Assembly: GCA_022448315.1 (NCBI GenBank)
Contig: JAKVCA010000028.1
Coordinates: 47,818 to 89,738 of the forward strand
Direction of reading: 5' to 3'
Source of the DNA: Pirellulaceae bacterium
GTDB taxonomy: Bacteria > Planctomycetota > Planctomycetia > Pirellulales > Pirellulaceae
DNA length: 41,921 nt
The notes beneath the pieces were generated by a model, which searched no databases, was not told the DNA's origin, and saw only the letters and a list, made by a program, of their open reading frames with translations. Positions 1 to 9,065 of this stretch are shown here, piece after piece (position 1 is the first letter of the stretch; each line of letters opens with the position of its first letter). The translations under genes were made by a program, and so were the position numbers.

Positions 1-199
1 TTCCCTTCGACGTCGATGGCAGGGAAACGAGCATGTCAAACTTACCCACGGTGCTTTGCGGAGTTTCCTCGGACTCGGAGTTTGATGCAAATTTGATCGG
101 ATAGGGAACATCGGTGATGCCAACCTCGTCAATCGCGAGGTTGCGAGTGTCTTCATAAGACTGTACGTCAGCAAGTTCCTGTCCGGTTTCCGAGGGCAT
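1..199 (-). CDS. folE2: GTP cyclohydrolase FolE2, N-terminal fragment (runs off the window)
   Basis: This is the first 66 or so codons of a gene read leftwards out of the window. The peptide has the usual FolE2 opening: a D-V-Q stretch, then D-T-R-N, then I-D-E-V-G-I followed by Y-P-I, which starts the first strand of the tunnelling fold. FolE2 (type IB GTP cyclohydrolase) turns GTP into 7,8-dihydroneopterin triphosphate, the entry point to folate and other pterins, in the cytoplasm. The start at 199 is preferred because AAGGA lies 4 nt upstream; an in-frame ATG at 211 has no ribosome site. The N-terminus is short, as in most family members, unlike the second FolE2 at 11058-12158. The catalytic part is outside the window, so activity cannot be judged. 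Confidence 0.75.
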   Translation of the reverse strand, partial: MPSETGQELADVQSYEDTRNLAIDEVGITDVPYPIKFASNSESEETPQSTVGKFDMLVSLPSTSKG

Positions 200-211
200 T
201 TTTTCCTTCAT

Positions 212-804
212 CAGTCTTGTTTTCAGTTGCAAAAATTGGTTGCGGAGTGATTGTGGATGATTCGCCAGGGTTCTCGCCGTTCAGGAATCCGCCAGCCACT
301 GGATTCTTTAACACTTGTCTTCGTCGCGATGCCTTCGCCAAGAGCGGCTAATGGGGGCGACAGTTTCCCACGATTGACATGAGTTTGTCTGTCAAGCTGT
401 AGGGATCAAGAGACGCCAGAGGAGGCTTTTGCAGCGGGCGACTGCCCTCCCGTTGGCGATCAAGCATGTCTTTTGGAAGCCCCAAGTATGGCTTCAGATG
501 CAACAGCTTTGCAACTACAGGCTGCGCGTAGAGATCGGTTTTACGCGGTCAAGAGGTTTAGCCGAGTTGCCGACGCGGAAAAATGATCGGTGTCGGTCGG
601 TTTGCCCACAGGAAAAAAATCGAGATTTTGAGTGAGGCGGGTTCAATACCAGCGGGATGCGATGGTCTGAGCCGCTTGAACGGAGTCAAATCAAGTAGGT
701 CGCGGTGCGAGTTCACGGCCTACTTGATCAAACGTATCCTTGACCAAACGCATCGTGTGGTGACTGCCTCGATCCCTTGAAGCCAGCTTCTTACTGGGAA
801 ATTC
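212..804. other. Intergenic region, no supported gene
   Basis: About 600 bases separate the folE2 start from the stop of the S8 protease, both on the minus strand. Short frames of 60-70 codons exist but show no recognisable domain and no convincing ribosome site. A small inverted repeat (GAATCC at 285-290, GGATTC at 301-306) is visible without a long T-run. The region probably holds the folE2 promoter and the protease transcript end; no clear promoter hexamers were found. Confidence 0.4.
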
Positions 805-3800
805 TTACTGGGCAATTCTGACTGGAATGGAACCTGAAATATCGGGATGATCGGTCGTGATTCGCAGCGTACCGCGAGCCCGCTCCAACGATTTAGCACC
901 CGGCGGATGTTGATGCCTCTCATTGATGGTGATCGGCAGTTTGATTTCCAATTCGGGCAGGTTCGCGTCTCCCGTTTCTACTTTCAATGTCGCTTGGCTG
1001 CTTCGCGAGTTTGATTTCGTGGTCTCGTCGATAATTTTATCTGGGGCGGTAACCTTAAATAAGCTGACATCCCGAGTGGAATCCGATGCAGAATAATTCG
1101 CGCTTAACGTGCCCGTAAGTTTCACCGGTATGCTGGGGTAGACAACGAGCATGTCAACATGGTCGATCAAATTGCTCAAAGAGGGACCGTCTGAGTAAAC
1201 ATCAAAGACTTCCATGGCCGCGTATAAAGTTTCCGCAGACTTTCCCGGTTCGGGGCGGGGAATGCCGCGGAATATTTTGCGACTCCCGGTGGCACCCAGG
1301 CGTTCCGCCTTGTAGGCGACCACATATTTACCGTCAGGTCCCTTTTTATAAATGCGATGGTCAATGCGACCGGATTGTTGACCGTTAATTTTGCTCAGTC
1401 GGTCAAGTTCCAGTATCACCGTTGTCGTTTTTGGTCCGCCCATCGATTCATTCCACGCCGGAACCGGAAGCCTCTTGTAGGTCCTGTGATTGGGAACGAT
1501 ACCAAATGGCTTAAGCGGGGCGATGCGTTCAAGTGGAGACATGGTCAGATTGACGCTCCGGACTTGTCTTGAAGAATTCATGATCGAAACCATCTTCTCG
1601 GCCGGAGGAGCAGGCATTGGAGCCGACTTTGATCCGATTTGAATGCGACTCACCGAGGGTACAAAGCGAAGTGCTTCAATCAGCAGGTCGTAGCCCGACT
1701 CGCCTAGCCACGTGCCTGAAAATGAGGTGACGGTGATCTCCCAAATTCCCTTTTTCTCCAGAGTGTTGACAACCAGCTTTCCCGTCCGCTTCTCAACATC
1801 CAACTGAGGTGACTTTCGAATCACGCTATAGTCGACTTCGTATCCGTCAGGATCATAAACCTGAACCAACAGCAATCCAGATTCATCGTTGTGAAATCCG
1901 ATTTGGACGTTCAGGCCTGAATCTCGATCCGTTACGGCAACAGGATAACGATGAAAGGCAGTCGCCTTGATCTCTTGGCCATGATTGATGTAGCAGGCGA
2001 CACGGTTGGATTCTTCAACTTCAATGCCAGACAGGTTGACTTCGGTTTTGAGATCAGACAATTCAATGGGTTTATGAACGACGTCGAGAACCGTGAACAA
2101 TCGCTGCCCGTGTTGGTAAATGTCAAAATGAGCAATGTAGGTCTTGCCTGCTTCCATGGTGGCCAAGCGTCGGATGCTGAAGAAGGATCCCTTGAAGCCA
2201 TTGGACATCACAACGATGGCGGAACGACCCTGCTCACCCTCTTTTCCTGGCACGCCAATGGAGAAAGGCAATAAAGTTTCGGTATCTGTCTGTCCCAAAT
2301 CTTGTACCGTTCCATCAATGGACTGCACTTGGACTCGCTCAAGGCGAACCTCGGTCGCAGCATTACGCAATTTGAGCAAACTGGCCTCGGACAACTCGCC
2401 GTCTGAATCCAGCGTCAGGTAGATACGTTTGACTGCGGGAATGTTATTTGAGCGATCGTAAAGGCGTGTCGCTTCGGAATTGTCATTGATTTTGAACTCG
2501 GTCAGACGCGTGCCGTTGTTCACTTTCGTCGCAAGATCCAACAGAGTTTCATATGCAGCATCAACATTCAGTAGCCCGTGCCCCTGTTGTGCCAATGTGT
2601 ATCCGGGGAGTTCAGTAGCGGATTCTTCTAATGCGGTCCGTATTGCGAGAGGAATGGAGGTGACTGAATATTTCACATCCGAAGATTTGTCCTGAACGGA
2701 TTTAATCTTCTTGCTCCGCCAGGCTTCCAGTCGGCTGTATTCCTTGTTCCCACGGGCAGCCGAAATCAACGCGGCCGTTGCTCCTGCTGCAATCGGCGAA
2801 GACATGCTCGTGCCGTTGTACATGCTCGAGCCATCATCAATTAGTGAAGTCGCGGATAATGCTGAGCCCGGTGCAACGATGTTGGGTCGGAGTTGACCGG
2901 TGAATGACGGCCCAAGCGATGTAAAATACTGCAACACGTGATCGGGAACTTCAACTCCGTCTTGGAGTTGATAATGTCGTGCAAGAGTCTCTTTCGAGGC
3001 GTGGGCCCCAACAAGCACCGCGGGACTGACCGATCCAATGTGGTTGATGGAGCGATAGCCGCTACCACTGTTGCTCGCAGAGACAAAAAATACGGTACCG
3101 AATTTGGCAGACAGGTCTTGGATCAACACATCCATCCGATCCTTGTCGTATTCCTCAGGACTGCCGAGCGAGATATTGACGACGTCGGGAACATATCCCT
3201 GCGGATTGAAGAAAGCTTTTAGCATCGCACGAATGATTGCTGATTCCGTACAGGTGATTCCACTGCAGGCTTTGAGCGCCATAATTTCTGCTTCGGGTGC
3301 GGCACCCACGATTTCCTCGCCATTGCCCGCGATGATGCCGGCCACGTGGGTTCCGTGTGAGTTGAAAGCCACTCCGATTGTCACGTGTGTGACGTTGTTT
3401 TTACTGTCGGCAGTGAAAAGGAGTGGGTAAGCGATGGTTTTTGTGCGAGAAGGGAAGACAACCATGTCGGCATATTTCAGCTCTTTTCTGGAGCGTTGAA
3501 TTTGACGAGCGATGTTGAAGTCCAAAATCGGTGTTTCGGCCTCGTCGCCATTGATCTGGCCGTTTCCGTCCACATCAACGAACGCGATTAGGGCGGGCTT
3601 CGATTCTTCGGTAGGTTTGGTCTTTTTTACTGACGTCTGCTCATCATCTTTGGGGGCTTGGTCTTTGGAGGCTTGGGTTTCAGAGGTTTCTTCTACATTT
3701 TCAATTGTCTTACCTTCAGAGGCCACCTCTTCACTTTCGGTTCCTTCCGGCTGCGCTTGCTCCTCTGAGTCTTTCTCAGGCGATTCCTCAGTTTCTTCTT

Positions 3801-4671
3801 CCTGCACCGGCTCTTCTTCCTGCACAGGAGGCTCTTCTTCGGACGAGTCGTTTGAGGACTTTGTGTCCGCGCCAATCATCACCAGGAACTTGTCTTTGAT
3901 TGAATCGTTGCGATTGAAATCCAAGCCGGCTCGATCAGTTGTTTTGAATATGTCGGTAAACTGAATGCCCATGGCCGTTTCGTCAAAAATTCCAACGTAA
4001 ATTGCCTTGTTCTCTGAAAGTCGTTGAGGAACTGATAGAGTCTTGTCGTTGTACGTGACCTGGCCCTCAATCACTTTAACTTTCTTAAGCTCAATACGGC
4101 CCTCTTGGGTTGAGTCGTCCCAGAAAATCACTCGGTTCTGAAAAACGGGGTGGCTGGCGTCGACCCCCGAGTCGATCACGGCGACCTTCACGCCCTTGCC
4201 GGTTGCTTTGCCATTCGTCCGCTCTTTGAGTTCGGGCAACTTGATGTCTTCAACTGGGACAAACAAGGTATCGAAGCTGAGGCCATCTTTCGTGTTGTTG
4301 GCCGGTTGATCATTGCAGCCGCAGTTATCAGAACCTGAGGCTGAAGCTTGAAACATTCTGACGTCCGACTTGAGTTCCAGCGATTTTAAAAAGCGTTCAT
4401 CGACAACTTTTTCACCGGGCAGTGTCACGATCAGAAATGGAATTTCATGGCCGATCCCCAAATTAGGATCGTAATCCACCTTGCCACCATTTTTCAAAAT
4501 GACGCCGGCAGCTTTACGGGGGTCTTTGACCTCAATCAAGAGCGTGATTTCCGGGTAGCCGCTTAGCTTTTCCTTCCCATCGATGAGACCAGGTCGTTGG
4601 GCTTGAACACCACGACCGATGAGCAGCAATGTAATCGCGAAGGCTAAAACAAACGGGCTTGACTTAATCAC
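805..4671 (-). CDS. Secreted subtilisin-family (S8) serine protease, tripeptidyl-peptidase II-like
   Basis: The 1288-residue protein begins with a Sec signal peptide (residues 1-24, cleavage near V-Q-A-Q). The S8 triad is intact: Asp167 in V-I-D-S-G-V, His439 in S-H-G-T-H, Ser622 in G-T-S-M-S-S-P, with oxyanion Asn534. The Asp-His gap (272), His-Asn gap (95) and Asn-Ser gap (88) resemble human TPP II (D44, H264, N362, S449; 1249 residues in total) and differ from ordinary subtilisins, where Asp and His are close. The Asp-His insert contains a strongly acidic Glu/Ser-rich stretch (about 272-360) followed by an EF-hand-like loop, D-V-D-G-N-G-Q-I, at about 365-372. After about residue 700 comes a long beta-rich region, as in TPP II. 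The start is GTG; no ATG nearby would keep the signal peptide. TPP II trims tripeptides from oligopeptides in the eukaryotic cytosol; here an exported relative is inferred. An ordinary secreted subtilase with large inserts is the alternative. Confidence 0.88.
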   Translation of the reverse strand: MIKSSPFVLAFAITLLLIGRGVQAQRPGLIDGKEKLSGYPEITLLIEVKDPRKAAGVILKNGGKVDYDPNLGIGHEIPFLIVTLPGEKVVDERFLKSLELKSDVRMFQASASGSDNCGCNDQPANNTKDGLSFDTLFVPVEDIKLPELKERTNGKATGKGVKVAVIDSGVDASHPVFQNRVIFWDDSTQEGRIELKKVKVIEGQVTYNDKTLSVPQRLSENKAIYVGIFDETAMGIQFTDIFKTTDRAGLDFNRNDSIKDKFLVMIGADTKSSNDSSEEEPPVQEEEPVQEEETEESPEKDSEEQAQPEGTESEEVASEGKTIENVEETSETQASKDQAPKDDEQTSVKKTKPTEESKPALIAFVDVDGNGQINGDEAETPILDFNIARQIQRSRKELKYADMVVFPSRTKTIAYPLLFTADSKNNVTHVTIGVAFNSHGTHVAGIIAGNGEEIVGAAPEAEIMALKACSGITCTESAIIRAMLKAFFNPQGYVPDVVNISLGSPEEYDKDRMDVLIQDLSAKFGTVFFVSASNSGSGYRSINHIGSVSPAVLVGAHASKETLARHYQLQDGVEVPDHVLQYFTSLGPSFTGQLRPNIVAPGSALSATSLIDDGSSMYNGTSMSSPIAAGATAALISAARGNKEYSRLEAWRSKKIKSVQDKSSDVKYSVTSIPLAIRTALEESATELPGYTLAQQGHGLLNVDAAYETLLDLATKVNNGTRLTEFKINDNSEATRLYDRSNNIPAVKRIYLTLDSDGELSEASLLKLRNAATEVRLERVQVQSIDGTVQDLGQTDTETLLPFSIGVPGKEGEQGRSAIVVMSNGFKGSFFSIRRLATMEAGKTYIAHFDIYQHGQRLFTVLDVVHKPIELSDLKTEVNLSGIEVEESNRVACYINHGQEIKATAFHRYPVAVTDRDSGLNVQIGFHNDESGLLLVQVYDPDGYEVDYSVIRKSPQLDVEKRTGKLVVNTLEKKGIWEITVTSFSGTWLGESGYDLLIEALRFVPSVSRIQIGSKSAPMPAPPAEKMVSIMNSSRQVRSVNLTMSPLERIAPLKPFGIVPNHRTYKRLPVPAWNESMGGPKTTTVILELDRLSKINGQQSGRIDHRIYKKGPDGKYVVAYKAERLGATGSRKIFRGIPRPEPGKSAETLYAAMEVFDVYSDGPSLSNLIDHVDMLVVYPSIPVKLTGTLSANYSASDSTRDVSLFKVTAPDKIIDETTKSNSRSSQATLKVETGDANLPELEIKLPITINERHQHPPGAKSLERARGTLRITTDHPDISGSIPVRIAQ

Positions 4672-5231
4672 AGCAGAAATTCCAAAGTAGATAAAATGGG
4701 CAAATTGAAAGCTTCAGCAAAGCAATATAGGTTGAAAAGTCTGAGAAGCCAAAGACTTTAAGCTCAAAAAGGTCGCCGTGGCTCTGCACTTGAGGAGCCG
4801 GCGACATTGCTGAGGACGGTTCTTCACAAACTTTCCATTCGTTGGACCGGCTAAGTTGGTTCTTGTTTCGGACTCTAATCCGGGGACGATTCTCGAAGAA
4901 TATCTGAGCGAATGTTGACGTAAAGTGTTTTCTTTTAACAGGTTAATAAAGTTTTTCGTTGCCAGATCTTTGACCGAAAAGAAACGTACTCTTTCCCCTC
5001 TGGCAAGCCTATTTCTGAATCAAGAGATGGTTGCCAAGCTGTGCGACGGCTTGGTTTCAGCAGCCCGAATGAGGCCAATTTTCGCCGGGACGATTTTTGG
5101 TCGGGGTGCTGTTACTCAGCGGAAGCAGGTACTTACCCAGCGAATTTGGCCCTTGCCCGCCTCGTGCTAGGTGGAGTGGTTTCCAATCGCTTGGAACTTC
5201 CGGTATCGCGCTGCTCACCGCAAAGCCTGTT
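4672..5231. other. Intergenic region with one terminator
   Basis: About 560 bases lie between the tandem EEP gene and the S8 protease gene, both on the minus strand. The one clear element is the minus-strand terminator at 4766-4805. The 100 bases between it and the protease start should hold the protease promoter, but no convincing hexamers stand out. No coding frame with a recognisable product was found in 4806-5231. Confidence 0.45.
4766..4805 (-). terminator. Intrinsic terminator downstream of the TRAP-PhyH-EEP operon
   Basis: On the minus strand GTCGCC pairs with GGCGAC and the adjoining GGCTC pairs with GAGCC, with a 2-nt bulge and a 10-nt loop. The stem is followed by a CTTTTT run (complement of the A-run at 4766-4770). 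The orientation fits transcription coming from the EEP gene, whose stop is about 430 nt upstream, and separates that operon from the S8 protease gene starting at 4671. Confidence 0.65.
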
Positions 5232-6842
5232 CTAAGGGGTCAAACTGAGGACGGATAATACGGGTCGATGGTCGGAGGTCAAAGTTCCGTTCAAGACACG
5301 GGTAAAATGAATTTTCCACGAATCACGGGACCCGGCAAAGATGAAGTCGATTTCTCGCGCGGGACGGGTTGCTGGAAAGGTGAACCGATCCTGTTCGGGT
5401 TTGTCGGCTTCAACGCAGCGTGCCAAAAACAAGTCCAAAGTTCGGGATTGAGGCTGGTCATTGAAGTCTCCCATCAGGACATAGGGCAACGTCAGTGTGT
5501 CCAGATATTTGGCCAACTCCTTGGCTTGCCGATACCGAAAGGTGTCATCCTTGACCCAATCGAAATGGAGGTTGACCACCATGATTTCGTTTTGGTCGGG
5601 GAGTCGGACCTGACAGGCCAAAGCGACTCGCGGTTCATTCCCCGTTGGCAGGCGAACCTCTTGGACTTTTGTGATGGGATATTTGGAGAGTAGGGCAAGT
5701 CCGTACTGCCCGCCCTGATAATCCATGAAGGATCCGAATGCTGAGTGCATGCCCAAGGCTTGACCCAGGGTTTGTGTCTGATCGACCGAGTCGCTTCGTC
5801 GGACCTTGTTGTCAACTTCCTGAAGGCCGATGAAGTCGGCGTGCATGTTCTTCAAAAGCGAAGCCGTGCGTTTCAGATTCAGGCGACCGTCGTTTCCCAA
5901 GCCATGTTTGATGTTGTAAGACACCAGACGCAGGGCCGGTAAGAATTTCGGTTCAACCCAGCTGAATTCTGTCATCATTGCCGCATGGTCGGACGGAAAT
6001 TTTTCGGCGTGTTCGTCGATAACCACAGCATCTCGAGTCACCAGCTGATTCCCGCGGTAATAAATGAAGTCGATCCGGTCTTGTTGCTGTTTGGGGAACC
6101 GTGGCGTCCATGTGCGATCTGCGGATCGATTGACTTCGGGATGATTTTCACGCCAGGCATCCTGAAATCCGGCGTCGGTGAGGATGTGACTGGTGGGCCA
6201 ATCCATCACGACTCCATCGAATTGGTCGCGAAACGGTCCGACGTAGTCCAGGTGTGACATGCTGTTGAAGTCTCCGGCGATGACGATCGGAATTCCCGCA
6301 TAACGCGGGTCTGAGAGTCGCTGCTGGATGAGGGCCCACATTTTTTCGAGATCCTTACGCGATGCGTCGCAAGCGTATTTCATCGTCTCAAGATCCCGTA
6401 CATCACGAGTGCCTTCCTCCCAGATCTCCTTGTTGTAAGGGAGCCAGATGGAATAGAACGCCAGCTTGCGATTACCCGGTAAATCGAGCAAAGCGCCGAC
6501 GCATTTGAACTCTTCAAATACGGAAATATCTTCGAGTACAGGATAGCGACTGTGAATCGAAACGTTGGTCCCTCGTGGATGGAAATGAAACCCGAGTTGC
6601 TGACTGATCCGCTCCCCGGAGCCGTAGGTTTCCTGCATCGCAACGATATCCACCCGGTTTCCCTCAATGATGTCCACGACACGTTGAGGACCAATCTGCT
6701 CACCATCTTCACGGCCGCCGTGCCAGATGTTCCAGGCCATCGCTCGGAAAGAGACCGGCTCGTTCGCCCACGCCTCTTGGACTGGAATCAAACCTAAAAC
6801 GAGCAGAACGAAGCAAACCAATATTTTTTGAGACAGAGACAT
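5232..6842 (-). CDS. Secreted tandem-domain endonuclease/exonuclease/phosphatase (EEP) family protein
   Basis: The 536-residue protein has a Sec signal peptide (cleavage near A-W-A-N, residue 27) and two complete EEP folds in series. Domain 1 (about 30-295) shows W-N-I-W (Asn38), Q-E-T (Glu71), G-D-F-N (Asp191, Asn193), R-I-D-F (Asp258) and S-D-H (Asp285, His286). Domain 2 (about 303-536) shows Y-N-I (Asn310), Q-E-V-D (Glu342), N-L-H-F (His426), G-D-F-N (Asp459), E-I-D-F (Asp499) and S-D-H-R-P (His525). EEP enzymes hydrolyse phosphoester bonds in nucleic acids, sphingomyelin or inositol phosphates; the substrate here is unknown. Domain 1 has S-I-W-L where domain 2 has N-L-H-F, so its active site may be altered. 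The start at 6842 is preferred: AGAGGA sits 6 nt upstream, whereas the ATG at 6848 directly abuts it. It is the last gene of the TRAP operon, 104 nt after the dioxygenase. Confidence 0.85.
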   Translation of the reverse strand: MSLSQKILVCFVLLVLGLIPVQEAWANEPVSFRAMAWNIWHGGREDGEQIGPQRVVDIIEGNRVDIVAMQETYGSGERISQQLGFHFHPRGTNVSIHSRYPVLEDISVFEEFKCVGALLDLPGNRKLAFYSIWLPYNKEIWEEGTRDVRDLETMKYACDASRKDLEKMWALIQQRLSDPRYAGIPIVIAGDFNSMSHLDYVGPFRDQFDGVVMDWPTSHILTDAGFQDAWRENHPEVNRSADRTWTPRFPKQQQDRIDFIYYRGNQLVTRDAVVIDEHAEKFPSDHAAMMTEFSWVEPKFLPALRLVSYNIKHGLGNDGRLNLKRTASLLKNMHADFIGLQEVDNKVRRSDSVDQTQTLGQALGMHSAFGSFMDYQGGQYGLALLSKYPITKVQEVRLPTGNEPRVALACQVRLPDQNEIMVVNLHFDWVKDDTFRYRQAKELAKYLDTLTLPYVLMGDFNDQPQSRTLDLFLARCVEADKPEQDRFTFPATRPAREIDFIFAGSRDSWKIHFTRVLNGTLTSDHRPVLSVLSLTP

Positions 6843-6946
6843 GATCATTCCTCTGCAATGGGGCATGGGTAGAACAAAAACGTTTTGGCCGTCATGCATT
6901 CGCAATCCGTTCCTGGCAAAAGTTGGTAACAACAGCGTGCCGTCGA

Positions 6947-7705
6947 TCAGTATCGGACGCGAAAGTCGTTCTGGCCGGAGACGTCACTGCCCCGCATCAG
7001 ATAGATCGTGCGGTTCGACATCTCCAAGGGGCCCTCCCGTTCGAATCGCGTGGCGTCACCATGACGATAGACCGACGAGGTTGGCATGTACCGGAGGGTC
7101 ATGCCACGTCGCGAATGATCCGACAGGTTTGCTTCGGATCCATGGTAGAGGTAGACATCGTGAAGTGATATTTCCCCGGGCTCCAGCACGATATTGACGG
7201 CTGAGGATTCATCGAACTCGCTTTCATCCAGTTCGAGATTCAAGGCGATGTTGGGGGCATCGCTTCGATTGTGCTTGGCCAGTCTTTTTGACTGGTGCGA
7301 ACCCGGGATCACACGTAGACAGCCGTTTTCCGTCGTTGAGGCATCCAGTGCGATCCAGACGGTACAGGTCGCCAGAGGCTCGATGGGCCAGTATTCGCCG
7401 TCCTGATGCCAGGGGGTACGTGTTCCCACCTTTGCGGGTTTGGCAAAAAAACTGGAATTCCACAACGCAAAATCGCTTCCGATCAGTTGTTCCACCATGT
7501 CCAGAATTTCTGGTCGTCGCGCGACATTCAGAAACCATGGGTCATAGGCCAGGAGGGCCGAGCAATAGTCACTGAATTCAGGGTGTCGATGAACCAGTCG
7601 CGTGTGAGCTTCACGGATGTCTTTCAGGGTCGTCTCGTCGAGGCGAAAGGTGGGTGTGACAAAGCCGTCGCGTCGATATTGTTCAATTTCGGATTTGCTT
7701 AACAT
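6947..7705 (-). CDS. Phytanoyl-CoA dioxygenase (PhyH) family Fe(II)/2-oxoglutarate oxygenase
   Basis: The 252-residue cytoplasmic protein is a typical size for the family. The iron-binding facial triad is visible: His100 and Asp102 in W-H-Q-D-G, and His188 in L-Y-H-G-S. Arginines at 199-205 (R-R-G-M-T-L-R) are placed to bind 2-oxoglutarate. The motif G-C-L-R-V-I-P-G-S-H between them is characteristic. Bacterial members hydroxylate small molecules such as ectoine (EctD) or 2-aminoethylphosphonate (PhnY); the true substrate here cannot be told. The gene starts 58 nt after the DctM stop and is followed 104 nt later by the EEP gene, so it is probably co-transcribed with the TRAP transporter and acts on what that transporter imports. 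The start ATG has no strong ribosome site. Confidence 0.88.
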   Translation of the reverse strand: MLSKSEIEQYRRDGFVTPTFRLDETTLKDIREAHTRLVHRHPEFSDYCSALLAYDPWFLNVARRPEILDMVEQLIGSDFALWNSSFFAKPAKVGTRTPWHQDGEYWPIEPLATCTVWIALDASTTENGCLRVIPGSHQSKRLAKHNRSDAPNIALNLELDESEFDESSAVNIVLEPGEISLHDVYLYHGSEANLSDHSRRGMTLRYMPTSSVYRHGDATRFEREGPLEMSNRTIYLMRGSDVSGQNDFRVRY

Positions 7706-7763
7706 GGGATTTTTGTCAGGAGTTTATTTGGGGAAAGGCGGGCGGGCTTGCGAGTAACCGGCT

Positions 7764-9065
7764 CTACAGATTCAGAAGTCTTGGAAGCCAGACGTCGAGA
7801 AATCCTGGAAGCCAGAGACTGAATGCGGGGATGAAGGTGATCAGGAGCAAGGTGATCAGGAGTGGACTCAGGAAAGGAATGGTTCCACGGGTCACGGTTT
7901 GAACCGAACTTCCTGTGACGGAACTGAGGACATAAAGCACCAGTCCGACCGGAGGTGTCAGGAGGCCCAAGACGAGGTTGAGAATCATGACGATCCCAAG
8001 ATGCAAAGGATCGATCCCATATTCCATCGCCGCCGGCAATAGAACGGGGACCGTAATTAAAAGGGCCGCCACGGGCTCAAGCAACATGCCGGTGATCAGC
8101 AGCGCGACGTTGACGAGCAACAGGAACACCCAGGGGTTGTCGGTCAATTGAAGCATCGCCTCCGTGACTGCCTGCGGTCCCTGTTCCCGGGCAATGACCC
8201 AACCGAACAGACCGGCCGCGGTGACGATCAACATGATCGATCCGGTCGTTGAGGTCGTCTTGATCAGAACGCCCCGAAACGCGTTGAATGACAATGACCG
8301 ATAGCAGACACTCAGGAGAAGAACCCACATCACTGCTGCAACTGCGGCTTCCGTTGGAGTGAAAACACCAAACAAGATTCCGCCGAGAATGATGACCGGT
8401 GTCAACAAAACGGGGGCCGCCCTGAGCGTGGCTTTGAAAACAGGAATTTGTTCACGAGTCGTCTCTTCACGCAACGGATTTTTTCGTGCCTCTCGATAGA
8501 CGAAGATGCAAAGGATCAAGGTCAGTACCAAAGCGGGCATTACACCGGCAAAGAAAAGATCTTTCACAGAAACATTCGCTGAGACCGCGTAGACAATCGC
8601 AGGGATGCTCGGCGGCATGATCGGTCCGATAAGCGAGGAGGCTCCCGTCAGACCAAGCGCGAACTTTTCGTCGTAGCCCCGTTTTTTCATGGCGGGCACA
8701 AGTACCGAACCGAGCCCCGCAGCATCCGCGATGGCGGCACCACTCATCCACGAAAAGGTCAAGCTGCTGAAAACGTTGACGAAGCCCAGAGTGCCAGGAA
8801 TCTTTTTGAACAATGTAAGTAACAACTGAAACAGTCGGTCTGCCAGACCCCCTGCATTGCTCAGGTAGCCAGTCATCATGAATAGCGGAACTGCCAAGAG
8901 CGCGAACGAATCGACCGAGCCCACGGTTTGCTGCAACGCGACTCCGAGTGTGATGTCCGGAGACCATGCGACGTAGACAAGACAGGGCAGTAACATGCTG
9001 AAGGCGACCGGGACTCGCAACAGGAGAAGCACCAGCATGGCGATGACCAGCCCACAAAGAATCAT
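7764..9065 (-). CDS. dctM: TRAP transporter large permease subunit (DctM family)
   Basis: The 433-residue, highly hydrophobic inner-membrane protein has about a dozen predicted transmembrane segments and the usual length for DctM. Typical segments include V-P-V-A-F-S near the N-terminus, A-I-A-D-A-A-G-L-G-S followed by G-Y, and G-P-I-M-P-P-S-I-P near the middle. It is the sodium-coupled channel subunit of a tripartite ATP-independent periplasmic transporter, which imports organic acids or similar substrates delivered by DctP. Its ATG overlaps the DctQ stop by 4 bases, indicating translational coupling. Substrate specificity lies mainly in DctP and is not decided here. Confidence 0.93.
   Translation of the reverse strand: MILCGLVIAMLVLLLLRVPVAFSMLLPCLVYVAWSPDITLGVALQQTVGSVDSFALLAVPLFMMTGYLSNAGGLADRLFQLLLTLFKKIPGTLGFVNVFSSLTFSWMSGAAIADAAGLGSVLVPAMKKRGYDEKFALGLTGASSLIGPIMPPSIPAIVYAVSANVSVKDLFFAGVMPALVLTLILCIFVYREARKNPLREETTREQIPVFKATLRAAPVLLTPVIILGGILFGVFTPTEAAVAAVMWVLLLSVCYRSLSFNAFRGVLIKTTSTTGSIMLIVTAAGLFGWVIAREQGPQAVTEAMLQLTDNPWVFLLLVNVALLITGMLLEPVAALLITVPVLLPAAMEYGIDPLHLGIVMILNLVLGLLTPPVGLVLYVLSSVTGSSVQTVTRGTIPFLSPLLITLLLITFIPAFSLWLPGFLDVWLPRLLNL

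Noticed and set aside
429-780. Two short plus-strand frames (68 and 65 codons)
   Set aside because: There is no ribosome site or family resemblance, and they overlap each other in different frames.
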